Assembly (NCBI GenBank): GCA_013695395.1
Contig: JACDAP010000540.1
Coordinates: forward strand, 1 to 11,005
From: Solirubrobacterales bacterium
GTDB lineage: Bacteria; Actinomycetota; Thermoleophilia; Solirubrobacterales; Solirubrobacteraceae
DNA length: 11,005 nucleotides
Direction of reading: 5' to 3'
Shown here: in pieces, positions 1 to 7,296 of the stretch
Layout of the letters: every line of letters starts with the position of its first letter
How positions within the stretch are numbered: position 1 is the stretch's first letter
Translations under genes and position numbers: made by a program
The notes under the pieces: model-generated
Database searches by the model: none
Seen by the model: the letters and a program-made list of their open reading frames with translations, nothing else
What the model was told of the DNA's origin: nothing

Positions 1-209
1 TCCCAGAAGTACCCCGACAGGCAGAACTCGGGGAAGACCGCGATGTTCACGCCGCGCTCGGCGAAGAGCTCCACGGCGCGCCGGATCTTGTCCCGGTTCG
101 CTTCGACCCCCGGCACCTCGGCGCTGATGTTCGCGAGGCCGACCGAGAGGCCCGACTCATCGTCGGAGCAGCTGCGCTCGGTGATCAGGAACTCATCGAC
201 GCTCTCCAT
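1..209 (-). CDS. Nitrilase-superfamily carbon-nitrogen hydrolase, N-terminal fragment
   Basis: Reading the minus strand from an ATG at 209-207 gives 69 codons running off the left edge. After a polar leader of about 20 residues comes SVGLANISAEV, then an alpha-helical stretch, then IAVFPEFCLSGYFW. This matches the first beta-alpha-beta unit of the nitrilase/CN-hydrolase fold; the Glu in FPEF is the expected catalytic general base of the Glu-Lys-Cys triad. The Lys and Cys lie outside the window. Such enzymes hydrolyse nitriles, amides or carbamoyl groups; the substrate class cannot be told from this fragment. It lies 30 bp downstream of the broken Uma2 gene on the same strand. No ribosome binding site is visible, and a hairpin abuts the start codon. 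A GTG directly precedes the ATG in frame and is an alternative start. Confidence 0.85.
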   Translation of the reverse strand, partial: MESVDEFLITERSCSDDESGLSVGLANISAEVPGVEANRDKIRRAVELFAERGVNIAVFPEFCLSGYFW

Positions 210-210
210 C

Positions 211-231
211 ACCCGACGCTACCCGTCGGGT
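211..231 (-). repeat. Hairpin-forming inverted repeat abutting the nitrilase start codon
   Basis: ACCCGACG (211-218) and CGTCGGGT (224-231) are perfect 8-base inverted arms around a 5-base loop. The structure fills the gap between the end of the Uma2 gene and the nitrilase ATG (209-207). It could terminate or attenuate Uma2 transcription, or occlude initiation of the nitrilase. No T-run follows, so a classical intrinsic terminator is not supported. Confidence 0.5.
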
Positions 232-239
232 GGAGGCGC

Positions 240-816
240 CTACCCGGACACGAACGCCAGCAGCGCTCCGATGTCGAGCTTCACGCCCGGCAGGCGAAGC
301 GGCTCGAGGGTCTCACCGGCGTGGTGGATCGTTCGCCGCCCCCAGAACTCGTCGGTCGGCTCCCGGTGGACCTCGATGACCTGGTCGGGCACGTTGAGAA
401 TCCAGTAGTCGGCGACCCCGCGGCGGGCGTAGAGCCGCGACTTCGTGATGCGGTCGTACCGCAGCGAGGCGTCGGAGACCTCGATGACGAGCAGGGGGTC
501 GGGTGCCTCGTCGCCGACCTCGTTCTCGACGAGCACCGCGATGTCGGGCTCGGGCGCCGATCGCTGGGACGGCATGTAGAGCGTGCACACCGGCGTCAGC
601 ATGTGGGCCGGGTCGAGCTGCGGCACGAGGTGCTTGGTGAGCCAGCCGACGGCGCGCACATGCGGCGGGTTCATCGGGTCCATCTCCACGATGACCCCGT
701 CGATGAGCTCCACCCGAGGCCCCTGGTCGAAGACCCCGGTCTCGCCCCATGCGGACGTACTGCTCGACCGAGAGCCGGTGCACGGGCGTAAGCAGGTCGA
801 TCCCGGTCGGTGCCAT
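240..816 (-). pseudogene. Uma2-family (DUF820) putative PD-(D/E)XK nuclease, broken by a +1 frameshift
   Basis: Uma2/DUF820 proteins have a restriction-endonuclease-like fold and are thought to be nucleases; their role in the cell is unsettled. The reading frame starts at ATG 816-814 and encodes MAPTGIDLLTPVHRLSVEQY followed by VRM, then continues in another frame as GETGVFDQGPRVELIDG to the stop at 242-240. Deleting one G from the GGGG run (plus-strand CCCC, 745-748) restores a 191-residue protein. That protein aligns without any gap to the 191-residue Uma2 protein encoded at 7243-7818; I count 105 of 191 identities. The nuclease-core positions survive: Glu36 (VELIDG), Asp91 (PEPDI), Glu112 (IEVSD) and Lys125. 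So the gene is either a very recent pseudogene or carries a homopolymer sequencing error. An open frame starting at 821 encodes the same C-terminal part but has an out-of-frame, unrelated N terminus and is not a likely start. Confidence 0.85.
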
Positions 817-822
817 GGCATC

Positions 823-851
823 AGTGTTGCGCGCCGGGGCTAGAACGCCAA
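823..851 (-). promoter_or_regulatory. Predicted promoter of the broken Uma2 gene, leaderless type
   Basis: On the minus strand TTGGCG (851-846) is followed after 17 bases by AACACT (828-823), then 6 bases, then the ATG at 816. The -35 resembles TTGACA and the -10 keeps the conserved A2 and T6 of TANNNT. The expected transcription start coincides with the start codon. The paralog at 7818 has the same TTGGCGTTCT element with identical 17-base and 6-base spacings, which supports both as real. Confidence 0.6.
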
Positions 852-997
852 GTCCGGGATGTCGTGGCATGAGAAGCAGTCGATGGGCACCCGTCGATCC
901 TCCGGCGCGGCCCTGACGCGGGACAAGACGGAGATGTGTCGACACTGCGGGCTGGCCGTCCCGCAACACATGCGGCGCGGCCCGACTGCCGCCCGCC

Positions 998-1003
998 TAC
1001 CCT
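998..1003 (+). promoter_or_regulatory. Possible -10 box of the GH43 gene
   Basis: TACCCT fits TANNNT and lies 12 bases before the ATG at 1016, giving a very short leader. No convincing -35 is seen 17 bases upstream. The rest of the 164-bp gap (852-1015) between the Uma2 promoter and this gene shows no further gene; it holds a 10-bp palindrome GTGTCGACAC (936-945) that could bind a regulator. Confidence 0.3.
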
Positions 1004-1015
1004 TCGCCGCTCGCC

Positions 1016-2608
1016 ATGCGCGCCGGACTCCTCAGCCTCCTCCTGCTCCTCGCGCTCACCGGCACCGCCCGGGCCGACTACCTGAACCCCGTCCTGCCCG
1101 GCAACTACCCGGACCCGACGGTCGTCCAGGTGGGGGAGGACTTCTACGCGTCGACCACGAGCGACCGCTGGGCCCCCGGCCTGCCGATCCTCCGCTCCCG
1201 CGACCTGGTCTCCTGGGAGCAGATCGGTTCCGCGTTCGACGTCGCGCCGCGCTGGGCGACCGGACGGCGCTTCTGGGCGCCGAGCCTCTCCTTCACGAAC
1301 GGGCGCTTCGTCCTGCTCTTCTCCGGCCTGAAGACGCCGGGGAAGTTCTGCATCGGCGCGGCCACCGCCGCCGACCCGGCCGGGCCGTGGACCGAGGACG
1401 GCCCGATCTTCTGTCCGCCGGGCGGCGCGATCGACCCGAATCTCGTCACCCGCGAGGACGGCACCAGCTGGCTCGTCTACAAGAACCAGGGGCTCGGCGG
1501 CGGGCTCTCCGCACGGCCGATCGATGCGAACACCTTCGACCTGCTCGGCCCGCCGACCCTGCTGATCGGACCCGACCGCCTCTTCGAGGCCGGCGTCACC
1601 GAGGGCGCCTCGCTCTTCCAGGAGAACGGCACCTGGCACCTGGTCTACTCGGGCGGGGGCTGCTGCCGCCCGCCCTGCAACTACGTCGCGGCCGTCGCGC
1701 GGGCCCCCGACCTCCTCGGGCCGTGGGAGAAGCGCGAGACGCCGGTGCTCGTCGGCGGCCCCGAGTGGCGCTGCCCCGGTCACGGCGACGTGCTGCGCCT
1801 CACCGACGGCAGCCTCCAGTACCTCCACCACGCCTACGACGTCGAGGATCTCACCAACCGGCAACGCCAGGGCGTCCTCAGCCCCGTCCGCATCGACGCG
1901 GAGGGCTGGCCCGCGATCGGCGCCCCGACGGATTCGCCGTTCGCTGCGGGAACCCCGCTGATCAGCCAGAGCTCCCCGCTCAGCCCCTCCGCGCCCGTCG
2001 CGAACACGAGCTTCCGCGACCGCTTCACCACCCCCGCATTGCTGCCCGGCTGGCAGTGGCAGATCCGCAGGGCCCTGCCCGAGGTGGAGACCGGCGACCG
2101 CCGCCTGCGCCTGCGCTGCGGGGAGGTCAGCGGCCTCGTCACCCGGCAGGTCGGGGCGGAGCGCTTCTCCCTCGCGGTCACCGTGCAGCCGACGCGCGGG
2201 AAGACGCTCCCCGCGCTCGTCGTCCGCGACAACGGGGGAACGCTCCGGGGCGTCGAGCTGACGCCGCGCGGCGTGCGCTCGATCCGGCGCCGCGGCGGGG
2301 AGATCCGCCTCGGGAGGAACATCGCGGTGCCGCGGAAGCGGAGCGTGCGGCTGCGCGTCACGGTCGCGCCGGGCGGGAACATCGCGACCTACGTGAGCAC
2401 CCGCGGCGGGACCCGGCGCGTCCCCGAGGGCGAGGCGGCCTACGGAGGCGGGCCGACGCGCATCGGCCTGACCTGCCGCGGTGGCGGCACCGGCGTCTTC
2501 AGCGACCTGCGCCTCGCGGGAGACGGGACGACGCCCGTGGCGGTTCCCGCGGTCGCGCCGCTCGAACCGCTGCCGGAGGATTTGCTCCCGCCGCCGCCCG
2601 GGCGCTGA
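1016..2608 (+). CDS. Secreted glycoside hydrolase family 43 protein (arabinanase/xylosidase-like)
   Basis: The 530-residue product opens with a signal peptide: MRAG, a Leu-rich hydrophobic core, and a likely cleavage after TARA (residue 20). GH43 enzymes cleave arabinose- or xylose-containing plant polysaccharides with inversion. The five-bladed propeller starts at NPVLPGNYPDPTVV, where Asp33 is the expected general base. Asp140 in AIDPNLV fits the pKa-modulating Asp and Glu196 in VTEGASL the general acid, so the triad is complete. GHGDVLRL (256-263) and LHHAYD (270-275) fit the later blades. Cysteines at 216, 217, 221 and 253 may form disulfides after export. Residues from about 330 to 505 form a separate beta-rich domain resembling the concanavalin-like C-terminal domains of some GH43 proteins, and the chain ends in a Pro-rich tail. 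The start gives a clean signal peptide, though no ribosome binding site is visible. Exact substrate cannot be told. The gene is monocistronic and converges on dgdA. Confidence 0.88.
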   Translation: MRAGLLSLLLLLALTGTARADYLNPVLPGNYPDPTVVQVGEDFYASTTSDRWAPGLPILRSRDLVSWEQIGSAFDVAPRWATGRRFWAPSLSFTNGRFVLLFSGLKTPGKFCIGAATAADPAGPWTEDGPIFCPPGGAIDPNLVTREDGTSWLVYKNQGLGGGLSARPIDANTFDLLGPPTLLIGPDRLFEAGVTEGASLFQENGTWHLVYSGGGCCRPPCNYVAAVARAPDLLGPWEKRETPVLVGGPEWRCPGHGDVLRLTDGSLQYLHHAYDVEDLTNRQRQGVLSPVRIDAEGWPAIGAPTDSPFAAGTPLISQSSPLSPSAPVANTSFRDRFTTPALLPGWQWQIRRALPEVETGDRRLRLRCGEVSGLVTRQVGAERFSLAVTVQPTRGKTLPALVVRDNGGTLRGVELTPRGVRSIRRRGGEIRLGRNIAVPRKRSVRLRVTVAPGGNIATYVSTRGGTRRVPEGEAAYGGGPTRIGLTCRGGGTGVFSDLRLAGDGTTPVAVPAVAPLEPLPEDLLPPPPGR

Positions 2609-2629
2609 GCGCGCTCGTCGCGGCGCGCT
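2608..2629 (+). terminator. Candidate terminator of the GH43 gene
   Basis: AGCGCGC (2608-2614) and GCGCGCT (2623-2629) form a 7-bp GC stem with an 8-base loop, beginning at the last base of the GH43 stop codon and followed by TTGCTTCCT. The pyrimidine-rich tail is only moderately T-rich, as is usual in a genome of this GC content. Confidence 0.4.
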
Positions 2630-2699
2630 TGCTTCCTCCGTCCGCGCGCGCCGGGCGGCCTCGAACCCTTCGGGTCTGCGCCCTCTGGGTCTGGAAGGA

Positions 2700-2748
2700 A
2701 TCCCGTGTGCTGTCGGGCTCCGATATGGAGCCATCGAGCGCACGGGAT
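2700..2748 (-). terminator. Large interrupted inverted repeat between convergent genes, candidate dgdA terminator
   Basis: Outer arms ATCCCGTG (2700-2707) and CACGGGAT (2741-2748) and inner arms GGCTCC (2716-2721) and GGAGCC (2727-2732) are perfect, separated by a partly paired 8-base internal loop and capped by GATAT. On the minus strand the hairpin is followed by TTCCTTCC. It lies 15 bp past the end of dgdA, in the 155-bp gap between two convergent genes, so it could end dgdA transcripts or block read-through both ways. Without a T-run the terminator role is inference. Confidence 0.5.
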
Positions 2749-2763
2749 CGCTCGAGGCGGCGC

Positions 2764-4081
<1,318 letters not shown>

Positions 4082-4087
4082 CAGATC

Positions 4088-4738
4088 GTGGCCTCCGCTC
4101 CCGACCCTCCTCCCGTGGCCAAGCACGACGACGAGCATCTGAGACGCTTCCTCCGCGCCCGGGCCGCCGGGGACACCGGGGAGACACGCCTCTGGTGGAA
4201 CCGGCTGGTGGAGGACTTCCACGACCGGATCGTGATCCGGGTCCGCGTCGAGAGCAGCGGCCGGCTCGACGCGCAGGAGCAGCAGGACGCCATCCAGCTC
4301 TCGCTCGAGTCGTTCTCCAAGTTCCTGCTCGAGGGCTTCAACGGGGCGAGCATGGGCGAGCTCGTCAACGCGATGAAGACGATCGTCATGCGCCGTTGCG
4401 TCGACGTCCAGCGCAAGGAGGCGCGCCACCGCACGGTCCCCCTCGAAGGCAGCTGGACCGAGCACGACGACCCCGACCGGCCCGCTCCCGCCTGGGAGTA
4501 CGGTCAGGCCAAGCGCCAGCTCGAGGACGAGGAGACCGGCCGGGACACGATGGGCTTCGCCGCTTGGGCACTGCCCAAGCTCTCGGAGCGACGCCGCCGG
4601 GTCGCGCAGCTCATGCTCGCCGCTGCCACCACCGAGGAGATCTGCGCCGCGCTCGAGGTCTCCAAGGAGAACGCCCACCAACTTTGCTCGCGCACCGCCA
4701 AGGATCTCCGCGATCTCAAGGAGCAGTACGACGCATGA
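4088..4738 (+). CDS. Sigma-70-family (ECF-like) RNA polymerase sigma factor
   Basis: The 216-residue product has a region-2-like segment at about 30-110 (LDAQEQQDAIQLSLESFSKFL, then KTIVMRRCVDVQRKEARHR), an acidic linker at 120-155, and a region-4 helix-turn-helix at about 160-210 (LPKLSERRRRVAQLMLAAAT, then EEICAALEVSKENAHQLCSR). This is the ECF layout, but the region-2 motifs are divergent, so it may belong to a little-studied group. I chose GTG 4088 because it leaves a 25-bp gap to dgdA and has a -10-like box 6 bases upstream; GTG 4115 is also possible, while the in-frame ATG at 3989 would run deep into dgdA and is unlikely. The stop overlaps the next start as ATGA, so the two proteins are translationally coupled and probably act together. 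Confidence 0.8.
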   Translation: MASAPDPPPVAKHDDEHLRRFLRARAAGDTGETRLWWNRLVEDFHDRIVIRVRVESSGRLDAQEQQDAIQLSLESFSKFLLEGFNGASMGELVNAMKTIVMRRCVDVQRKEARHRTVPLEGSWTEHDDPDRPAPAWEYGQAKRQLEDEETGRDTMGFAAWALPKLSERRRRVAQLMLAAATTEEICAALEVSKENAHQLCSRTAKDLRDLKEQYDA

Positions 4739-5385
4739 CCGACCAGCTCTTCTCCGACTTCATCGACGCCTGGAACACCGGGCGCCGGCCGGAGCTCGAC
4801 GACTACCTCGCGCAGGTCGCAGACCCGACGGCGCGGCGTGAGCTCGCCGGGCAGATCGCCGACTGGATCGACATCGCGCCGACCCCCGCCTACTCCGAGG
4901 CGGTGCGCGCGGAGATTCGCGCCACCCCCGCGGTCGCCCGCGTGCTCGCCGCGGCCGGGGAGCCGGGCGGCCTTTGGCCGGAGCTGCTTCCCGAGCTGCG
5001 CGCCCGCTCCTCGTTGTCGCTGACCGCGCTCGCCACGCGCGTGCGTGAGCGGTTTTCCCTGGGCGAGGCCGAGCAGAAGCGCACCGTCGACTTCCTCACG
5101 CAGATGGAGTCGGGGGAGCTCGAGCCCGCCGGCGTCTCACGCCGCCTGCTCGACGCGCTCGGCGAGCTGTTCGACACGAGCGCGGAGCGGTTGGCCGACG
5201 CGGGCATGTTCGGCCGCGGCCTGAACCCCGCCGTCGCGGGCGGTGCCCATCTGTTCCGGGCGGACGGCGACGCGGGAGGCGCGATGGCCGCCGACCTCTC
5301 GGTGCTCTCCGAAGCCGCGCACGCGCCCGCCCCGCCGCCGCTGGACGAGGTGGAACGGCTCTTCCTGGGTGGTCCCGCGGGGTGA
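4735..5385 (+). CDS. Sigma-factor partner protein with XRE-like helix-turn-helix (unnamed family)
   Basis: I do not recognise a named family. The 216-residue protein has a helical N-terminal module (about 1-75: FSDFIDAWNTGRRPELDDYL, then RRELAGQIADWID), recalling the short 'W..G..P.ld.YL' leader seen before some bacterial signalling proteins. A helical segment at about 84-153 (LPELRARSSLSLTALATRVR, then FLTQMESGELEP, then RLLDALGELFDTSAERL) has the look of an XRE-type HTH: repeated helices, 'xxxESGxxxP' and 'LLDALGELFD'. The tail (165-216) is Ala/Gly/Pro-rich and probably flexible, ending DEVERLFLGG. No membrane segment is seen. The 4-bp overlap with the sigma gene suggests a regulator, anti-sigma-like factor or co-activator of that sigma. 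An IrrE-like protease is encoded 0.6 kb away; XRE-type proteins are the known substrates of that protease family. The function is inference. Confidence 0.75.
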   Translation: MTDQLFSDFIDAWNTGRRPELDDYLAQVADPTARRELAGQIADWIDIAPTPAYSEAVRAEIRATPAVARVLAAAGEPGGLWPELLPELRARSSLSLTALATRVRERFSLGEAEQKRTVDFLTQMESGELEPAGVSRRLLDALGELFDTSAERLADAGMFGRGLNPAVAGGAHLFRADGDAGGAMAADLSVLSEAAHAPAPPPLDEVERLFLGGPAG

Positions 5386-5410
5386 AAGACGGTTGCGGAT
5401 AGGTTATACC
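5382..5410 (+). promoter_or_regulatory. Predicted promoter of the toxin-antitoxin operon
   Basis: GTGAAA (5382-5387; 4 of 6 with TTGACA) is followed after 17 bases by TATACC (5405-5410; shares TATA with the consensus), then 6 bases and the ATG at 5417. The -35 overlaps the stop of the preceding gene. A start at or next to the ATG (leaderless) is expected. Confidence 0.5.
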
Positions 5411-5418
5411 TCTGGTAT
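5401..5418 (+). promoter_or_regulatory. Overlapping inverted repeats, candidate autoregulatory operator
   Basis: AGGT-TAT-ACCT (5401-5411) and ATACC-TCT-GGTAT (5406-5418) are two perfect inverted repeats sharing a half-site, so GGTTAT/GGTAT-like half-sites occur three times in alternating orientation. They cover the -10 box and the antitoxin start codon, where ribbon-helix-helix antitoxins typically bind to repress their own operon. Direct binding is inference. Confidence 0.5.
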
Positions 5419-5653
5419 GAAGACCGCGATCTCGATTCCCGACGAGCTCTTCGAACGCGCGGATGCGCTGGCCGCCCGGCTCGGCAAGTCGCGGAGCGAG
5501 CTCTACCGGGACGCGCTCACGGACTTCGTGGCGCGCCGCGAGCCCGGGGCGGTCACCCGGGCGCTCGACGAGCTTGCCGACGAGCTCGCTGACGACTACG
5601 AGGGGTTCGGGAGCAGCGCCGCGCACCAAGCGCTCGAGCGTTCCGAATGGTGA
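5417..5653 (+). CDS. Ribbon-helix-helix antitoxin of a MazEF-type pair
   Basis: The 78-residue product begins MKTAISIPDELFERADALAA, the classic RHH layout: a beta-strand (residues 2-7) that inserts in the DNA major groove of a dimer, followed by helix A, a turn (GKSRSELYRDAL) and helix B. Residues 43-78 are acidic and probably disordered (DELADELADDYEGF, ending ALERSEW), the part that usually wraps the toxin and is open to protease attack. It overlaps the toxin gene by 7 bases (ATGGTGA), the typical coupled antitoxin-first order. It resembles MazE-like RHH antitoxins of actinobacteria (mycobacterial MazE families, ChpI) rather than the AbrB-fold E. coli MazE. Expected to neutralise the downstream toxin and to repress its own promoter through the inverted repeats at 5401-5418. 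Confidence 0.88.
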   Translation: MKTAISIPDELFERADALAARLGKSRSELYRDALTDFVARREPGAVTRALDELADELADDYEGFGSSAAHQALERSEW

Positions 5654-5994
5654 TCAGCGAGGGTGACGTGTGCTGGGCAGAGCTGTCCGCGCCTGCTGGA
5701 TCCGGGCCTGGGTTCACCCGGCCGGTCGTCATCGTCCAGGGGGATGAGTTCAACGCGAGCCGAATCGCGACTGCTGTCGTCGTGCCGCTGACGAGCAACG
5801 AGCGCCTCGCCGCGGCGCCGGGGAACGTCGCGCTGCCGGCGTCTCGGACCGGGCTCCCCAAGGACTCAGTGGCCAACGTCTCGCAGATCGTGGCGGTCGA
5901 CCGTCGGGTCCTATCGCCTCGGGTCGGCCGACTGGGTGGTGATGACCTGGCGCGGGTGCTCGTCGGGCTCGACGTCGTCCTCGGCCGCGCGTAG
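5647..5994 (+). CDS. mazF: MazF/PemK-family endoribonuclease toxin
   Basis: The 115-residue product follows the family from end to end: GDVCWAEL (first strand), GSGPGFTRPVVIVQGDEFN with the catalytic-region Arg25, SRIATAVVVPLTSN with Thr49, a variable loop and PGNVALPAS, then GLPKDSVANVSQIVAVDRRV and the C-terminal helix DLARVLVGLDVVLG. MazF enzymes are dimers with an SH3-like barrel that cut mRNA, tRNA or rRNA at short sequence-specific sites and stop growth when the antitoxin is lost. Arg25 and Thr49 sit where the catalytic Arg and Ser/Thr of the family are found. The start is fixed by the 7-base overlap with the antitoxin. The target sequence cannot be predicted. The gene looks intact and converges on the protease gene with a 9-bp gap. 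Confidence 0.92.
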   Translation: MVISEGDVCWAELSAPAGSGPGFTRPVVIVQGDEFNASRIATAVVVPLTSNERLAAAPGNVALPASRTGLPKDSVANVSQIVAVDRRVLSPRVGRLGGDDLARVLVGLDVVLGRA

Positions 5995-5999
5995 CGCGG
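5985..5999. terminator. Short GC hairpin between convergent mazF and the ImmA/IrrE gene
   Basis: CCGCGC (5985-5990), GTA, GCGCGG (5994-5999): a perfect 6-bp stem with a 3-base loop containing part of the mazF stop codon. It is the only structure in the 9-bp convergent gap and could serve both directions. No T-run on either side, so weak support. Confidence 0.3.
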
Positions 6000-6003
6000 G
6001 GCC

Positions 6004-6738
6004 TCAGGTCAGCAGCCCGCGCACCGCGACGGCCAGCTCCGGCGTCATCGCCGCCTCGCCGCGCACCGCTGCCGCGAGGTGGGTGCCGTCGAGGCTTCCG
6101 GAGACGTAGGAGCCACCGAACTCCAGGCCGGCCAGGCGGTCGTCGATCGCCATGAGCTCAAGACGCTTATGCGCCGCGTGGTGCTCATCGGCCTCGATCT
6201 GCGCCTTCAGCTCCTCGAGCCGCCCGACGCTGATGCGCTTGCACCCCGAGAAGCGATAGAGGGTCATGCTCGCGCTCGTCCCGAAGCGGGCAGCGACGGT
6301 CACGAGGCCGTCGAGATCCGGCTCGGGCTCGAGCTCCTCCATCGTGACCTTCGGGATGAGGAACTCGGCGGCGAACGCGTTGGCCTCGACCTCCCGCTGA
6401 TCGGTCGAGCGGCCCGCGAGCGTCTCGTAGGTGTCGAGGATCATCGCGCCGTCGTGGGGCACGCGGACGTGGCCGAGTTCGTGGGCGAGGGTGAAGCGCT
6501 GGCGGACGAGCGCCTGCTGGCTGTTCACCCACAGCATCCGGCCCCCGGCGACGTCCGTGCAGGCGCCGTCGACGTCGGCGCGTAGCCGTCCGATGACGAC
6601 CGGAAGCTCCGCCCGCTCATCGACGATCCCGAGCAGGCAGTCGAGTGGTGCCGCGGCTTCGAGCCCGAACTCCTCCCGTGCGGTTCGCGCACGCTTCGCC
6701 CCGCGGTTCCGCCACACGACCCAGGGGGGCACAGACAT
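6004..6738 (-). CDS. ImmA/IrrE-family zinc metallopeptidase (COG2856 type)
   Basis: The 244-residue protein carries RFTLAHELGHVRVPHD with the gluzincin-like HExxH motif at His86-Glu87-Leu-Gly-His90, followed by REVEANAFAAEFLIPK (115-130), the second family motif that supplies the third zinc ligand (Glu116 or Glu118). Upstream, WVNSQQALVRQRF matches the strand and helix that lead into HExxH. Residues 140-175 (LVTVAARFGTSASMTLYRFS) fit the helical segment after the catalytic core ('ls..FgvS..a...RL'). The remaining ~70 residues are not recognisable. Family members cleave XRE-type repressors (ImmA on ImmR in ICEBs1; IrrE/PprI on DdrO in Deinococcus) to switch on mobile-element or stress genes. 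The likeliest local substrate is the HTH protein at 4735-5385. ATG 6738 is preceded by a -10-like box 6 bases upstream. The gene converges on mazF. Confidence 0.88.
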   Translation of the reverse strand: MSVPPWVVWRNRGAKRARTAREEFGLEAAAPLDCLLGIVDERAELPVVIGRLRADVDGACTDVAGGRMLWVNSQQALVRQRFTLAHELGHVRVPHDGAMILDTYETLAGRSTDQREVEANAFAAEFLIPKVTMEELEPEPDLDGLVTVAARFGTSASMTLYRFSGCKRISVGRLEELKAQIEADEHHAAHKRLELMAIDDRLAGLEFGGSYVSGSLDGTHLAAAVRGEAAMTPELAVAVRGLLT

Positions 6739-6744
6739 GAACCG

Positions 6745-6750
6745 AGCATG
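6745..6750 (-). promoter_or_regulatory. Possible -10 box of the ImmA/IrrE gene
   Basis: CATGCT (6750-6745 on the minus strand) has A2 and T6 of TANNNT and lies exactly 6 bases before the ATG at 6738, the same geometry as at several other genes of the window. No -35 match is seen. Confidence 0.35.
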
Positions 6751-7296
6751 CCAGCGCGGGCGGCGTCAGGACGGCAGCAGCGCCGGCGACCCCGCATCGT
6801 GCACTGCCACGACGACCCGATGTGCCGCGCGAGCATTCGCGGGGGCACCGTCACCCTCAACCGCTGGAGCCCCGTGCTCTACCGGGCCGGTCCCGCGCCC
6901 TTGGCGATGGCCCGCCTCCAGGCCTCGCTCGCCGACCTGCACCGCCTCGACGAGGACGAGCTGCTCGTGGTCCCTGTGCCGGGCTCCCCGTGGGGCCTGG
7001 CCGTCGACGCGACCCTCGCCGCCTGGGCGACCCGCGTCGGCTACCGGCGCCTTTGGCTGCCGGGGCACGTGGCGACTCTCGACGAGCTCCCCGAACTCAG
7101 CACGGTGGCCGTCGACTGCCCGACCTGCGGCGCTCGTTGGGAGGACGAGGCGGTCGGCTTCTGGGAGATGGTCCGGGAGGACGGCTGGTTCCCCGGCTTC
7201 TGCCGCGCCTGCGGCGGCTCGCTGCCCGAGTGGACGGAGGAGTCAGCCGTCGACGAAGGCCAGAAGGTCGTCCAGTTCGAGCGTTACGTCGGGTAG
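6748..7296 (+). CDS. Hypothetical protein with a four-cysteine zinc-ribbon motif
   Basis: I do not recognise a family. The 182-residue frame has an alpha/beta-looking body (NRWSPVLYRAGPAPLAMARL, then ELLVVPVPGSPWGLAVDATL, then RRLWLPGHVATLDELPELS). Near the C terminus two CxxC pairs, CPTC (124-127) and CRAC (152-155), separated by an acidic, Trp-rich segment, look like a zinc ribbon. The start is uncertain: the first 14 codons have four A-ending codons, unlike the rest, so GTG 6799 or ATG 6820 may be the true start; neither has a clear ribosome binding site. It is divergent from the protease gene. Its last 54 bases run antisense to the end of the intact Uma2 gene, so its natural C terminus may have been replaced. 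Coding is supported by consistent G/C third positions and by the paired CxxC motifs. Confidence 0.65.
   Translation: MPARAASGRQQRRRPRIVHCHDDPMCRASIRGGTVTLNRWSPVLYRAGPAPLAMARLQASLADLHRLDEDELLVVPVPGSPWGLAVDATLAAWATRVGYRRLWLPGHVATLDELPELSTVAVDCPTCGARWEDEAVGFWEMVREDGWFPGFCRACGGSLPEWTEESAVDEGQKVVQFERYVG

Noticed and set aside
313..969. A separate 218-residue minus-strand protein overlapping the Uma2 gene
   Set aside because: Only residues 52-74 of this frame are real (the Uma2 N terminus before the frameshift); the rest is out-of-frame shadow.
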